Assembly (NCBI GenBank): GCA_013003465.1
Contig: JABDIZ010000071.1
Span: forward strand, 1-24,640
Direction of reading: 5' to 3'
Length of the DNA stretch: 24,640 bases
DNA from: Rhodothermaceae bacterium
GTDB lineage: Bacteria; Bacteroidota; Rhodothermia; Rhodothermales; Rubricoccaceae
Part shown: positions 1 to 6,891 of the stretch, in pieces
Layout of the letters: every line of letters starts with the position of its first letter
Numbering within the stretch: the first letter of the stretch is position 1
Translations under genes and position numbers: made by a program
The notes under the pieces: generated by a model
Seen by the model: only the letters and a program-made list of their open reading frames with translations
What the model was told of the DNA's origin: nothing
The model's database searches: none

Positions 1-614
1 CCCCACACCAGTGGCAGCGTACGCGCGCCTCCGGCGGCATCCCCGGCGGCATCCTCGATGTCCTTGGCCCCTTCGCGCGCCAGCGTCGTCAGAAACGCGA
101 AGGTTGCCCCGATGAGGACGATGCCGAGGGCAGCGGGCTGCGTAGCGAGTCCGCCGTAGCCAATCGCCAAAAACAGAATCGCGGCTACGACCACGTTGCC
201 CCAGCCTGGCGTCCGCTTCAACCGGGCGCTGTAGAGCCACAGCAGTCCCGCCGCACCGAGCGCGATGCCCCCGTGCAGCGGCGACACGACGAACCCCAGC
301 ACCATCCCCATGCTCGTCAGCACGGCCCAGAGCCGACGGGCGGCCTGGGGCGTGATCAGTTCCGCCGGGAGCGGCCGGGTGGGTCGGTTGATGCGGTCGA
401 TGGCGAGATCATACACGTCGTTGATGGCATTGGCCGCGCCGCCGATGAGGGCCGCCGATAGCATCGCACCGGCCACCCGCGTCCCATTGGGCGCCGCAAA
501 CGCTGCCTCACCCGCTGCGAGCACCGCCCCGAGTGCCACGCCTGCGAAGAAGAGGAGCATGTTGAGCGGCCGAAGCAGCCGCACGAGTCCGAGAGCCAAC
601 GAGCGGAGAGCCAT
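1..614 (-). CDS. UbiA-family prenyltransferase, C-terminus cut by window edge
   Basis: Integral-membrane prenyltransferase of the UbiA superfamily, which transfers an isoprenoid chain from a diphosphate donor to an aromatic or glycerol-phosphate acceptor. The frame was read directly from the ATG at 614-612 and stays open to base 1, giving 204 codons with the stop outside the window. The first Asp-rich motif is visible at residues 65-73 (N-D-x-x-D-x-x-x-D), followed by an R-P-T-R-P-L-P segment. The second is at about 184-192 (K-D-I-E-D-x-x-x-D). These bind the Mg-diphosphate. Hydrophobic stretches around 20-35, 50-65, 95-130, 140-155 and 160-178 fit the usual multi-helix bundle. The sequence around the first motif resembles members annotated as digeranylgeranylglyceryl phosphate synthase-like, but the acceptor cannot be told from sequence. 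No clear ribosome binding site precedes the ATG; a TTG lies eight codons upstream. Confidence 0.9.
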   Translation of the reverse strand, partial: MALRSLALGLVRLLRPLNMLLFFAGVALGAVLAAGEAAFAAPNGTRVAGAMLSAALIGGAANAINDVYDLAIDRINRPTRPLPAELITPQAARRLWAVLTSMGMVLGFVVSPLHGGIALGAAGLLWLYSARLKRTPGWGNVVVAAILFLAIGYGGLATQPAALGIVLIGATFAFLTTLAREGAKDIEDAAGDAAGGARTLPLVW

Positions 615-714
615 CAGGCAGCCGGTATCAGAAAACAAGCGCGATCAAAATGACACGCGCCGCCGAGCCTGAAGCTCCAGCGGCGCAGCCAGTGATCACG
701 GAGAGCACGACGCG

Positions 715-1134
715 TCAGTTCTCCGACGGGCCTTCCAGATCCATCAGATAATCCTCGACGCTGCCCACGCTGACGCGGGTCTCGCCTTCCACCTTCTTCG
801 CTTTGATGCTGCCCTGCCGGATCAGGCGCTGCACCTGATTGCGGTCGATCAGCTTAAGCAGGCGCCGCGCCTCCGTACGGGAGACGGTATCCTCGCGGTA
901 CTCGCCGGCGAAGCTGCGGAGGAAGTCGAGCGACGCGGGAGAGATTTCGATCAGGCGGAGTTCCTCGTTGAGGTCGGAAAGCCCCCACCCCAGCGAGGCT
1001 TCGATGAGGCCGCGGTCGGTCCAGGAGACGAGCGTCTGCTTCGAGATGCGGACGGCCTCAGAGAGCTCATCTAGCACGAGTTGCTTCGCATCATCAATCT
1101 CCTGGACGCCATCGCTGAAGGGAAAGTCGGTCAT
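715..1134 (-). CDS. Small helix-turn-helix (excisionase/MerR-like) protein
   Basis: A 139-residue soluble protein. Residues 22-45 (S-E-A-V-R-I-S-K-Q-T-L-V-S-W-x-x-R-G-L-I) look like a MerR-type helix-turn-helix followed by the start of a wing. The C-terminal third, about 90-132 (A-R-R-L-L-K-L-I-D-R-N-Q-V-Q-R-L-I-R-Q-G, then a basic K-A-K-K-V and E-D-Y-L), has the pattern of excisionase-family winged-helix domains. It may therefore carry two DNA-binding modules, or one plus a decayed copy. No recombinase or phage gene is adjacent, so an excision role is not supported; local regulator or DNA-binding protein is the safer inference. Start is the ATG at 1134; the 109 bases upstream, before the next gene's stop, would hold its promoter. 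Target unknown. Confidence 0.7.
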   Translation of the reverse strand: MTDFPFSDGVQEIDDAKQLVLDELSEAVRISKQTLVSWTDRGLIEASLGWGLSDLNEELRLIEISPASLDFLRSFAGEYREDTVSRTEARRLLKLIDRNQVQRLIRQGSIKAKKVEGETRVSVGSVEDYLMDLEGPSEN

Positions 1135-1243
1135 ATGAGCCCTCGGTACTTGTTGTGACGGTTTTTTACCCGCCTTACACGCCCGAGAGGGCCTTTTTGA
1201 TCCTCTCCGCCCAGGCTAAATGCAACGCCCATACGGATTCTCT

Positions 1244-1690
1244 TCAGTACAACGCCCGGTCGGTCAGGTCGCTAAGTGCATCGCGGCTGAGCACGCGCCA
1301 CGAGGGACTGCCCAGATCACCGGAGGCGACGCGCCGAAAGGTGGCGCGCAGCAGAAGTGTCTTGCCCTCCCCGCCCCCGCCCAGCGTGAAGCCGCCTGCC
1401 GTGAACCGGAAGACAAACGTGGCCGTGGCCGGGTCGAAGCCCAGCGTGCGCCCGATGGTCTCGGCGACGTAGCGCACCTCATCAGTGACGGGACCACCTG
1501 CGCTTTCGGCGCGCTCGTCTACCACCACGGTGTGCGGGCGCGCTTCGTCATCGCACGCGAAGAGGCGGACGCGTGCGCTCCGCTCGTGCGTGTAGCTCTG
1601 CCACGTCAGCACGGTGTCAGCCAGAGCCTGAGCAGCCACAGCGTCCACACCCACCGCCAGCAATCCAATCAGGAAAAGAAATCGTTGCAT
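1244..1690 (-). CDS. Small secreted protein of unknown function
   Basis: A 148-residue predicted exported protein. The ATG at 1690 was chosen because it begins a textbook signal peptide: a short basic N-terminus (M-Q-R-F), a hydrophobic core (L-F-L-I-G-L-L-A-V-G), then V-A-A before Gln at about residue 21. The longer in-frame extension upstream has no signal character and is rejected. The mature part contains an A-C-D-D-E segment, a beta-strand-like T-F-V-F-R-F-T stretch with a glycine-rich turn, and an acidic, Arg-containing C-terminus ending in L-Y. No family was recognised. It is followed by the HTH gene on the same strand (110-base gap) and lies 90 bases downstream of the glycosylase gene. 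Envelope location is inferred from the signal peptide only. Confidence 0.65.
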   Translation of the reverse strand: MQRFLFLIGLLAVGVDAVAAQALADTVLTWQSYTHERSARVRLFACDDEARPHTVVVDERAESAGGPVTDEVRYVAETIGRTLGFDPATATFVFRFTAGGFTLGGGGEGKTLLLRATFRRVASGDLGSPSWRVLSRDALSDLTDRALY

Positions 1691-1779
1691 CGTCGGGGTC
1701 GTCTCCGGGAAGGGGCCGTATAGACACCGGTCAGCCCCTGGATCTAACCCCGCGAGGGAGTGCGCCTGCCTCATGCATC

Positions 1780-2415
1780 CTAACGAGCCCGATCCACGGC
1801 GCGCCAGAGGTACCAACTCGCGACGCTCCGCCACGGACGCCAGCGTTCACCATGTGCCCGGAGTGCCGACGGGCTCGGCAACTCGTCGTGGTCGTAGAGG
1901 AGGCGGTACCCGTGCCGCACGCCGAGATCTGCCACGGGCAAGACATCCGGGCGACCGAGGGTGAACATGAGCAGCATCTCGACGGTCCACGGCCCCACGC
2001 CGCGCACCGCCGTCAGGCGCTCGATCACCTCCTCGTTGGTCAGCGGCTGCAAGGCCGTCTGATCGGGCACCGTGCCGTCGAGCGTCTTTTCTGCCAGATC
2101 CTTCACGGCACGGGTTTTGGCGCGGGAGAGCCCGGCGCCGCGGAGCGCCTCATCGGGCACGGCGAGGAGCGCCTCGGGCGAGAGCACCTCGGCTCCAAAC
2201 AGGGCGAGGACTCGGCCGTGGATCGTGCCCGCCGCCTTGCCCGAGAGTTGCTGGTAGACAATCGCGCGCAGCAGCGCTACGAAGGGTTCGTGTGCGCGGA
2301 TCTCCAACGTGCAGGGTCCGACGGCCGCGATCAGATCGCCGAGCACAGCATCGGCCGCCGTTAAGTCGGCCGTGGCCTGGGCGAGGTCGTACGGCGGCGC
2401 ACTCGTCTCATTCAT
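1780..2415 (-). CDS. DNA-3-methyladenine glycosylase (AlkA-type HhH-GPD)
   Basis: A 211-residue base-excision-repair glycosylase of the HhH-GPD superfamily. It would remove alkylated purines such as 3-methyladenine, leaving an abasic site. Seen: the helix-hairpin-helix at about 134-147 (L-T-A-V-R-G-V-G-P-W-T-V-E) that grips the DNA backbone, and the expected catalytic Asp at 163 in V-A-D-L-G-V-R, the hallmark Pro/Val-x-x-Asp context of AlkA. An I-V-Y-Q-Q-L-S motif at 52-58 is also typical. The ATG at 2415 overlaps the stop of the upstream peptidase gene by eight bases, implying translational coupling; a longer in-frame extension upstream is low-quality Arg-rich sequence and was rejected. Length fits the short bacterial AlkA-like enzymes that lack the N-terminal domain of E. 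coli AlkA. Confidence 0.92.
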   Translation of the reverse strand: MNETSAPPYDLAQATADLTAADAVLGDLIAAVGPCTLEIRAHEPFVALLRAIVYQQLSGKAAGTIHGRVLALFGAEVLSPEALLAVPDEALRGAGLSRAKTRAVKDLAEKTLDGTVPDQTALQPLTNEEVIERLTAVRGVGPWTVEMLLMFTLGRPDVLPVADLGVRHGYRLLYDHDELPSPSALRAHGERWRPWRSVASWYLWRAVDRAR

Positions 2416-3418
2416 CGCCGTAGAACGCGATGGTGACCGCACCGCTCCGCGTGATATGACCGCGGTACATGCCCTCCGTGTTGAACGGCATCGCCACGCG
2501 GCCTTGGGCATCGAGGACGATCACGCCGCCGGTGCCGCCCGCGTTCGTGAGCGTCTCGTGGATGACGACCTCCGAAGCGTCCACGCACGACTCGCCAAGG
2601 TAGGCCGCGCGCGCCGCGATGTCGCGCGCGATGCCGAGACGGATGAAGTACTCGCCGTGCCCCGTCGCGCTGACGCCGCACGTCGCATCATCGGCATACG
2701 TCCCGGCGCCGATGATGGGCGAATCGCCGACGCGTCCCCAGCGCTTATTGGTCATGCCACCCGTTGACGTCCCGGCAGCGAGGTGCCCGCTCTGATCGAG
2801 CGCCACCGCACCGACGGTGCCGTGCATCTGCCAGTCGGCAGGCTCGGAGCCGAGGTCGCCGGACTGCTCGCGCTCGCGTTGTTGCACGGCGTCGAGCGAC
2901 CGGCGGCGACGCTCCGTATGGAAGAAGGTGTTGGGCGCCAACTCCAGCCCCTGCTGCATCGCAAACTCTTCGGCGCCCTCGGCGGTGAGCAGCACGTGCG
3001 GCGAGTGCTCCATCACGGCGCGCGCCAGTTGGATGGGATGGCGGACGTGCATCGTGCCTGCCGAGGCCCCCGCGAGGCCGGTGGAGCCGTCCATAATGGA
3101 GGCATCGTGGCGGACGGATCCATCGGCGGCGAAAACCCCGCCTCGCCCAGCGTTGAAATGCGGATCATCTTCGAGCACTTCGATGGACGCAACGACGGCA
3201 TCGAGGGCAGGACGGCCTTCTTCCAGCGCCGCATGGCCCGCGCGGAGGGCGGTATCGAGCGCTGCGCGGAGGGCCGCCTCGGTTTCGGGCGTCACGTTTG
3301 CGCGGCTGATGGTGCCTGCCCCGCCATGCACCACAAGCACGACCGGATCGGCCGGTTGTGCCAGGGCAGCGGGCGCGGCCAGAAGCACCACGCACAGAAG
3401 GAAGGCGAAACGGAGCAT
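2408..3418 (-). CDS. Exported isoaspartyl peptidase / L-asparaginase (Ntn hydrolase)
   Basis: A 336-residue type III (plant-type) asparaginase/isoaspartyl dipeptidase. It is made as a precursor that cleaves itself to expose an N-terminal Thr nucleophile, then hydrolyses beta-aspartyl peptides or asparagine. The autocleavage site H-G-T-V-G-A-V-A puts the nucleophile at Thr201. The V-V-H-G-G-A-G-T opening strand (about 29-36) and the substrate loops T-S-T-G-G-M and G-D-S-P-I-I-G-A-G are present. The ATG at 3418 was chosen because it starts a clear signal peptide (M-L-R-F-A-F-L-L-C-V-V-L-L, cleavage after A-L-A at residue 20, Gln next), so the enzyme acts in the periplasm or outside. A TTG ten codons upstream is less likely. 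Its 3' end overlaps the alkA-like gene by eight bases. Confidence 0.93.
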   Translation of the reverse strand: MLRFAFLLCVVLLAAPAALAQPADPVVLVVHGGAGTISRANVTPETEAALRAALDTALRAGHAALEEGRPALDAVVASIEVLEDDPHFNAGRGGVFAADGSVRHDASIMDGSTGLAGASAGTMHVRHPIQLARAVMEHSPHVLLTAEGAEEFAMQQGLELAPNTFFHTERRRRSLDAVQQREREQSGDLGSEPADWQMHGTVGAVALDQSGHLAAGTSTGGMTNKRWGRVGDSPIIGAGTYADDATCGVSATGHGEYFIRLGIARDIAARAAYLGESCVDASEVVIHETLTNAGGTGGVIVLDAQGRVAMPFNTEGMYRGHITRSGAVTIAFYGDE

Positions 3419-3439
3419 AGCGACCTCAGGGCAGACCAG

Positions 3440-3459
3440 ACCGCTCAAGATAGAGCGGT
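3440..3459 (-). terminator. Hairpin between secreted-protein gene and peptidase gene
   Basis: A perfect 7-bp inverted repeat (ACCGCTC ... GAGCGGT) with a 6-base loop. It lies 20 bases past the stop of the upstream minus-strand gene and 22 bases before the peptidase ATG. No T-run follows on the minus strand, so it may be a weak terminator or a 5'-UTR structure instead. Confidence 0.3.
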
Positions 3460-3478
3460 TGAGACTGCCAGCCTCATG

Positions 3479-4594
3479 TCACCGCGTGAGGCGATAGCGT
3501 ACCCCTATGCGAAGGGCCGAGAGCAGTTCGTAGGCGCTGCGAGGGGCCAGGTCCACCGCCCGCCCGGAAAAGACCACGGTGCCCTGCCCCTCGACGAAGA
3601 CACTCGCGCGTCGCCCAGCCGGGCCTTCGGCCCCCACCCCGATCCGCGGCCCGATACCTACGCGCGTGGCATCATTGAGCCGACTCACGGTCCCGGTGAC
3701 CCCAGCGAAGGCGTAGGGCCGCACCGGATCGCCCTGGAAAACAACCACCCGCACGAGAGCACTCCCCTGATGCAGCCACTTGCTCGATTGCTCCCGATCA
3801 AGTGGTTCGAAATCGGGAGGCGTTCCTTGGAGCCGCAGCAGCGTCGGGTAGTGCCCGGCCTCGTAGACAAAGGCGAACCCGATCCGAGGGTTCGCCTCGA
3901 CGCTGATACCGAGTTGCAGCCCAACCCCCGCATTGTCGGCTAGGTCGCTGAACCACGTTGGAGCATTGACGCCCCGTTCGCCGCCATAGTGGTTCGCACC
4001 GAGGCCGCCTTCGAGCCGGATACCCGAAACCAACCGGGCCGGGCCGAGGGGGGTGAGTGCAGGAATCGGCTTCGCCGAAACCGACGAGGCCTCCGTGGCC
4101 CGCTGAGGGATCGGGGCCGGTAAACGGACCGGTACCGGCTCGGCGGACCACGCCTGTACGGCCTGCTGCGATGTACCCGCCTGCAACTGCGCGCGGATGA
4201 ACCGAACGAGGCCGACGTAGGCGGGCGGGTCCCGGATGCGGTCGGGCTCGTACGTGGGCGCCGTACCCAGCAGCTTCAACACCTCGACCGTGGTGGCTTC
4301 GAGGTCCCCGAGACGAAGGAACGCGAGCGCCTGGAGCCGAAAAGCCCGGGCCGAGTCCGCGGCCGTGTTGCTCGGGGCCGCGAGGCAGGACCCCACCAGC
4401 GCCTCGACCTCTTCGTAGGCTCCAGCGATGTAGCGGTCCTGCGCCCGCGCTAAGGCTGCGTCGCAGTCTTGGGCCCGGGCCGTGGCCACAGAGGCAGCCA
4501 CGAGGAGCCCGACGACGAGCACGCGCCGAACCCCGTGTGCAAGAACCGGCCGCGTGCGAGGTCGCCATCGGCCTTGTCCACCGAGGCTCCCCAT
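3479..4594 (-). CDS. Secreted protein, helical N-terminus plus probable outer-membrane beta-barrel
   Basis: About 371 residues from the ATG at 4594. Residues 24-41 form a hydrophobic core ending in A-T-A-R-A before Gln-Asp-Cys, a good signal-peptidase I site, although the 23-residue N-region before it is unusually long. Residues about 42-135 are alpha-helical and TPR-like, with a single repeat-like A-L-A-R-A-Q-D-R-Y-I-A-G-A-Y-E-E segment and two cysteines. A Pro-rich linker follows. From about 180 onward, Gly-rich alternating strands (I-R-L-E-G-G-L-G-A-N, V-G-L-Q-L-G-I-S-V, G-I-G-P-R-I-G-V-G-A) end in I-G-V-R-Y-R-L-T-R, the pattern of an outer-membrane beta-barrel. Earlier in-frame ATGs at 4612, 4684 and 4897 exist, but the extra sequence is not protein-like. 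No specific family recognised. Confidence 0.7.
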   Translation of the reverse strand: MGSLGGQGRWRPRTRPVLAHGVRRVLVVGLLVAASVATARAQDCDAALARAQDRYIAGAYEEVEALVGSCLAAPSNTAADSARAFRLQALAFLRLGDLEATTVEVLKLLGTAPTYEPDRIRDPPAYVGLVRFIRAQLQAGTSQQAVQAWSAEPVPVRLPAPIPQRATEASSVSAKPIPALTPLGPARLVSGIRLEGGLGANHYGGERGVNAPTWFSDLADNAGVGLQLGISVEANPRIGFAFVYEAGHYPTLLRLQGTPPDFEPLDREQSSKWLHQGSALVRVVVFQGDPVRPYAFAGVTGTVSRLNDATRVGIGPRIGVGAEGPAGRRASVFVEGQGTVVFSGRAVDLAPRSAYELLSALRIGVRYRLTR

Positions 4595-4615
4595 CCGATG
4601 CACGCCCCCCATCCG
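4576..4615. repeat. 18-bp tandem duplication at the start of the barrel-protein gene
   Basis: The unit CCATCCGATGCACGCCCC occurs twice in direct tandem, covering most of this interval (about 4591-4626 depending on phase). On the minus strand each copy carries an in-frame ATG (4612 and 4594), so the duplication adds six codons and a second potential start codon. Confidence 0.75.
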
Positions 4616-4999
4616 ATGCACGCCCCGCTTCGCGCAGGAAACGCCAACCGGCCATGACAGGGCACGGAAGGGGGCTTCGGTCATAGGAACTGCACAGGAC
4701 AACGGAAGCGGGAGGGCACAATAGGCCGCATCCGCAACCCCGTCAAGGGCACCTGTGGAGAACACTCCATGCACCCGAGTGGCGTCCATACTGAACTCGT
4801 GCAGCGACACCGGCTTGACTCGGAGCATCCCTACCGGACGCGCAGATCCATGACGGGGCTGTGTTCGGCCCTCGTGAGAAGCGGTCACCCTCGCCACGCC
4901 TGAGGCTCACCGGCGCGGAGTTGAATCCCAACGGCGGGCGCGTTATATACGCTAGGTTCCGTATCTACGCGGTTCCGCACGGCCCCGCCCCTCGCCCTC
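4595..4999. other. Divergent intergenic region (405 bases)
   Basis: Gap between the minus-strand barrel-protein start and the plus-strand lipoprotein start. An open frame continues through it on the minus strand but has no signal peptide or recognisable domain, and is judged non-coding. The only supported element is the sigma70-like promoter at 4921-4949 facing right. The leftward gene must also have its promoter here, but I could not pick one out with confidence. No repeat, tRNA or small ORF of interest was seen apart from the 18-bp duplication at the left end. Confidence 0.55.
4921..4949 (+). promoter_or_regulatory. Sigma70-like promoter for the tubulin/Hsp70 cassette
   Basis: TTGAAT (4921-4926) and TATATA (4944-4949) are separated by exactly 17 bases, 51 bases ahead of the lipoprotein ATG. 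The AT-rich TTATATA stands out in very GC-rich surroundings. It matches the general -35/-10 layout better than the Bacteroidetes TAnnTTTG form. No operator-like palindrome was recognised next to it. Confidence 0.5.
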
Positions 5000-6286
5000 A
5001 TGCTTACCCCGTCCCTCATCCGGCCCCGCTCAATACTCAGTGCGCTGGTCTGCGCGTTCGTCCTCGCACTGGGCGGCTGTGGGGGCGGTGAGGCACCCTC
5101 CTCCTGGACCACGGACTCGGCCGATATCCTCGTGGAGCGGGCGGGCTGCACGGACTCGATCCGCGTAGACCTGTTTCTCGATGCCACCTCGTCCATGAGC
5201 GGCTACGCGGCCGCACCGGGGAGCGTCTATCTCCAGTTCCTCGACAACCTGGAGTCGGCCATTTCGGGCGCATGGGGCGACGACAGCGTTCGGTTCTATA
5301 AGTTCGGCACTACCGTTCGGCGGATCGACCGTGACGAGTTCCGTACGGCCCGTGAGGCCGCCTTCTACCGCGAGCGCGGCATCTTCACCACGACCAACAT
5401 CGACGCCGTGATCGACCGCGTGGGGCCGGGCCGTGTCGGCGTCATCGTGACGGACTTGTTTCAGGACGATGGGGACATCAACGTGATGGTGGCCGAGGTC
5501 AAGGAGCACGTCTTTCAAGAGAACCTCGCGGCGGGTGTCCTCGCCCTCGGCAGTCCCTTCGCCGGACGGATCTACGACGCGCCCGGTGGCCCGTACGACT
5601 ATGCCTCGACCTCCGACCCGAGTTCGCTCCGCCCGTTCTACGCCCTCATGTTCGGCGACGCGGCGTGCCTCCGCCGCCTCAATGACGCGCTCGGGAGCCA
5701 GCCGTTCGTATCGGACGAGCACTTCCTGCTGCTCGATCGTCGGCTCATCGAAGACTACACCGTGGCGCTCGACAAGACGCGCGACTCGCAGGAACTCAAC
5801 CGCCGCGCGAGCCCGGGCGAGAACGCCTTCGCGTTCGACGTGCGACCGGAGGGCGAAGGCGGCACGCTCGAAGGCGTCATCGTGCTCGACCGCGAGGCCG
5901 TCGCACCCGACGTGAATGCCGCCCGCCTCGGCCTGGAGGTCTTCCGCAAGGTGCGCAGCCCGCAGACCACCGACAGCGTCCGCTCCGATGACCTCCGCCT
6001 CCGCAGCGCCGAGCGGCGCGGCGACACGCTCGCCGTCGCCTTCGAGTACACGCTCGGCGAGGCAGAGGGACGCTACACCTACCTCGCGCGCCTCCGAGCG
6101 GGCGACATCGGCGGGCTCGTACCGCCCGCCTGGGTCCAGGACCTCTCCTCTACGAACCCCACGGCTACGCAGGACCCGAACAAAACGCTCAACCTGGAAA
6201 AGTTTGTCGCCGACCTTGCGCAAGCCGCCGCCTCGGCGCATCGCCCCGTCCTCGCCCAGTTTACCCTCGATGTCACCAAGCGCTGA
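5000..6286 (+). CDS. vWA-domain-like lipoprotein, first gene of the cassette
   Basis: A 428-residue lipoprotein. The signal peptide ends in the lipobox L-G-G-C with Cys27 as the lipidation site, followed by Gly and acidic residues. The mature protein opens with a von Willebrand A-like fold: a hydrophobic strand, then D61-A-T-S-S65, which fits the MIDAS metal motif D-x-S/T-x-S. A second strand, V-G-V-I-V-T-D-L-F (about 146-154), would place the third MIDAS Asp. vWA domains usually bind protein partners through a divalent metal. The C-terminal half (about 280-428) is strand-rich and unrecognised. It sits in the periplasm or at the outer membrane, outside the cytosolic partners encoded downstream. 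The next gene starts 39 bases after the stop, and the putative promoter lies upstream, so it probably leads the operon. What it binds is unknown. Confidence 0.82.
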   Translation: MLTPSLIRPRSILSALVCAFVLALGGCGGGEAPSSWTTDSADILVERAGCTDSIRVDLFLDATSSMSGYAAAPGSVYLQFLDNLESAISGAWGDDSVRFYKFGTTVRRIDRDEFRTAREAAFYRERGIFTTTNIDAVIDRVGPGRVGVIVTDLFQDDGDINVMVAEVKEHVFQENLAAGVLALGSPFAGRIYDAPGGPYDYASTSDPSSLRPFYALMFGDAACLRRLNDALGSQPFVSDEHFLLLDRRLIEDYTVALDKTRDSQELNRRASPGENAFAFDVRPEGEGGTLEGVIVLDREAVAPDVNAARLGLEVFRKVRSPQTTDSVRSDDLRLRSAERRGDTLAVAFEYTLGEAEGRYTYLARLRAGDIGGLVPPAWVQDLSSTNPTATQDPNKTLNLEKFVADLAQAAASAHRPVLAQFTLDVTKR

Positions 6287-6325
6287 CGCGCTCGTAAGCC
6301 GAACTTTCTCGCTCCCCCTCACCTC

Positions 6326-6784
6326 ATGCGAAGCGCGCCCCTCAACTACCTCATCACGTTCGTCCTCGCTGGGCTCCTCTGGGTGCTGACCGCGCTCATC
6401 CTCGGCGGCTACCTGGGCAACACCGTCGCCCTCACGGTCGCCTACGTCGAGGACTTCGTGCAGACGTACCGCATCCTCGTCAGCGTAGCCGCCGTACTCG
6501 GGCTGTTGCTCGCGTTCTGGTGGTATTACTACGGCTCTCGACCCACGACTGTCGGCGAACTCGACCGGGCCGGGCGCTTCTGGACGACGCTCTTCATCGT
6601 CGGTCTGGCGCTGGCCGTGGGCGTGCTGGTGGCGCTGTTGATCCTCTTCCGCGAGGAATCGTTCACCGTCGGCCAATACGCGCTGTTCTTCGGCGTTTTC
6701 TCACTCCACACGTGGCTGTTCTTCTGGATCAGCACGCTCCTGATGTCGCCACGGACGGTGCAGACGATTCCGTGGGGGCGCTAG
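6326..6784 (+). CDS. Four-helix integral membrane protein
   Basis: 152 residues with four clear hydrophobic segments at about 8-31, 50-69, 86-109 and 115-141. Helix 2 ends in an aromatic cluster (F-W-W-Y-Y-Y). The loops are short, and the one between helices 2 and 3 holds R-P-T-T-V-G-E-L-D-R-A-G-R, which is the largest soluble part. No family was recognised. Placed between a surface vWA lipoprotein and a cytosolic tubulin-like protein, it could be the inner-membrane adaptor connecting them; that is inference from position only. It is followed by a gap of about 100 bases that begins with a short palindrome (GCGCTAGCGC, spanning its stop codon). Confidence 0.75.
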   Translation: MRSAPLNYLITFVLAGLLWVLTALILGGYLGNTVALTVAYVEDFVQTYRILVSVAAVLGLLLAFWWYYYGSRPTTVGELDRAGRFWTTLFIVGLALAVGVLVALLILFREESFTVGQYALFFGVFSLHTWLFFWISTLLMSPRTVQTIPWGR

Positions 6785-6891
6785 CGCAATGATCCGATCT
6801 CGGCGCTGACATCGTTTAACAGGGTGGCTTCCAGATGATTCCTTGAGGCCGCGAGCCTCTGCTTCTTATCCCGACTTCTCAGGACATGGCA

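Noticed and set aside
715..1134. The HTH protein as a phage excisionase marking a mobile element
   Set aside because: No integrase, attachment-site repeat or phage gene is visible nearby; housekeeping genes flank it.
1181..1198. GCCC-GAGA-GGGC followed by CTTTTT, resembling an intrinsic terminator on the plus strand
   Set aside because: The stem is only four base pairs and no plus-strand gene lies upstream; on the minus strand no T-run follows it.
4595..4897. Extended N-terminus of the barrel protein up to the start at 4897
   Set aside because: The added 101 residues have no signal or domain character and would bury the signal peptide in the middle of the protein.
5030..6676. A 548-codon minus-strand open frame opposite the vWA lipoprotein and membrane protein
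   Set aside because: Charge-rich, domain-free translation; the plus strand has a lipobox, MIDAS-like motif and membrane helices.
6778..6787. Palindrome GCGCTAGCGC over the membrane-protein stop codon
   Set aside because: Short and GC-rich; expected by chance in this composition and not next to any promoter-like sequence.
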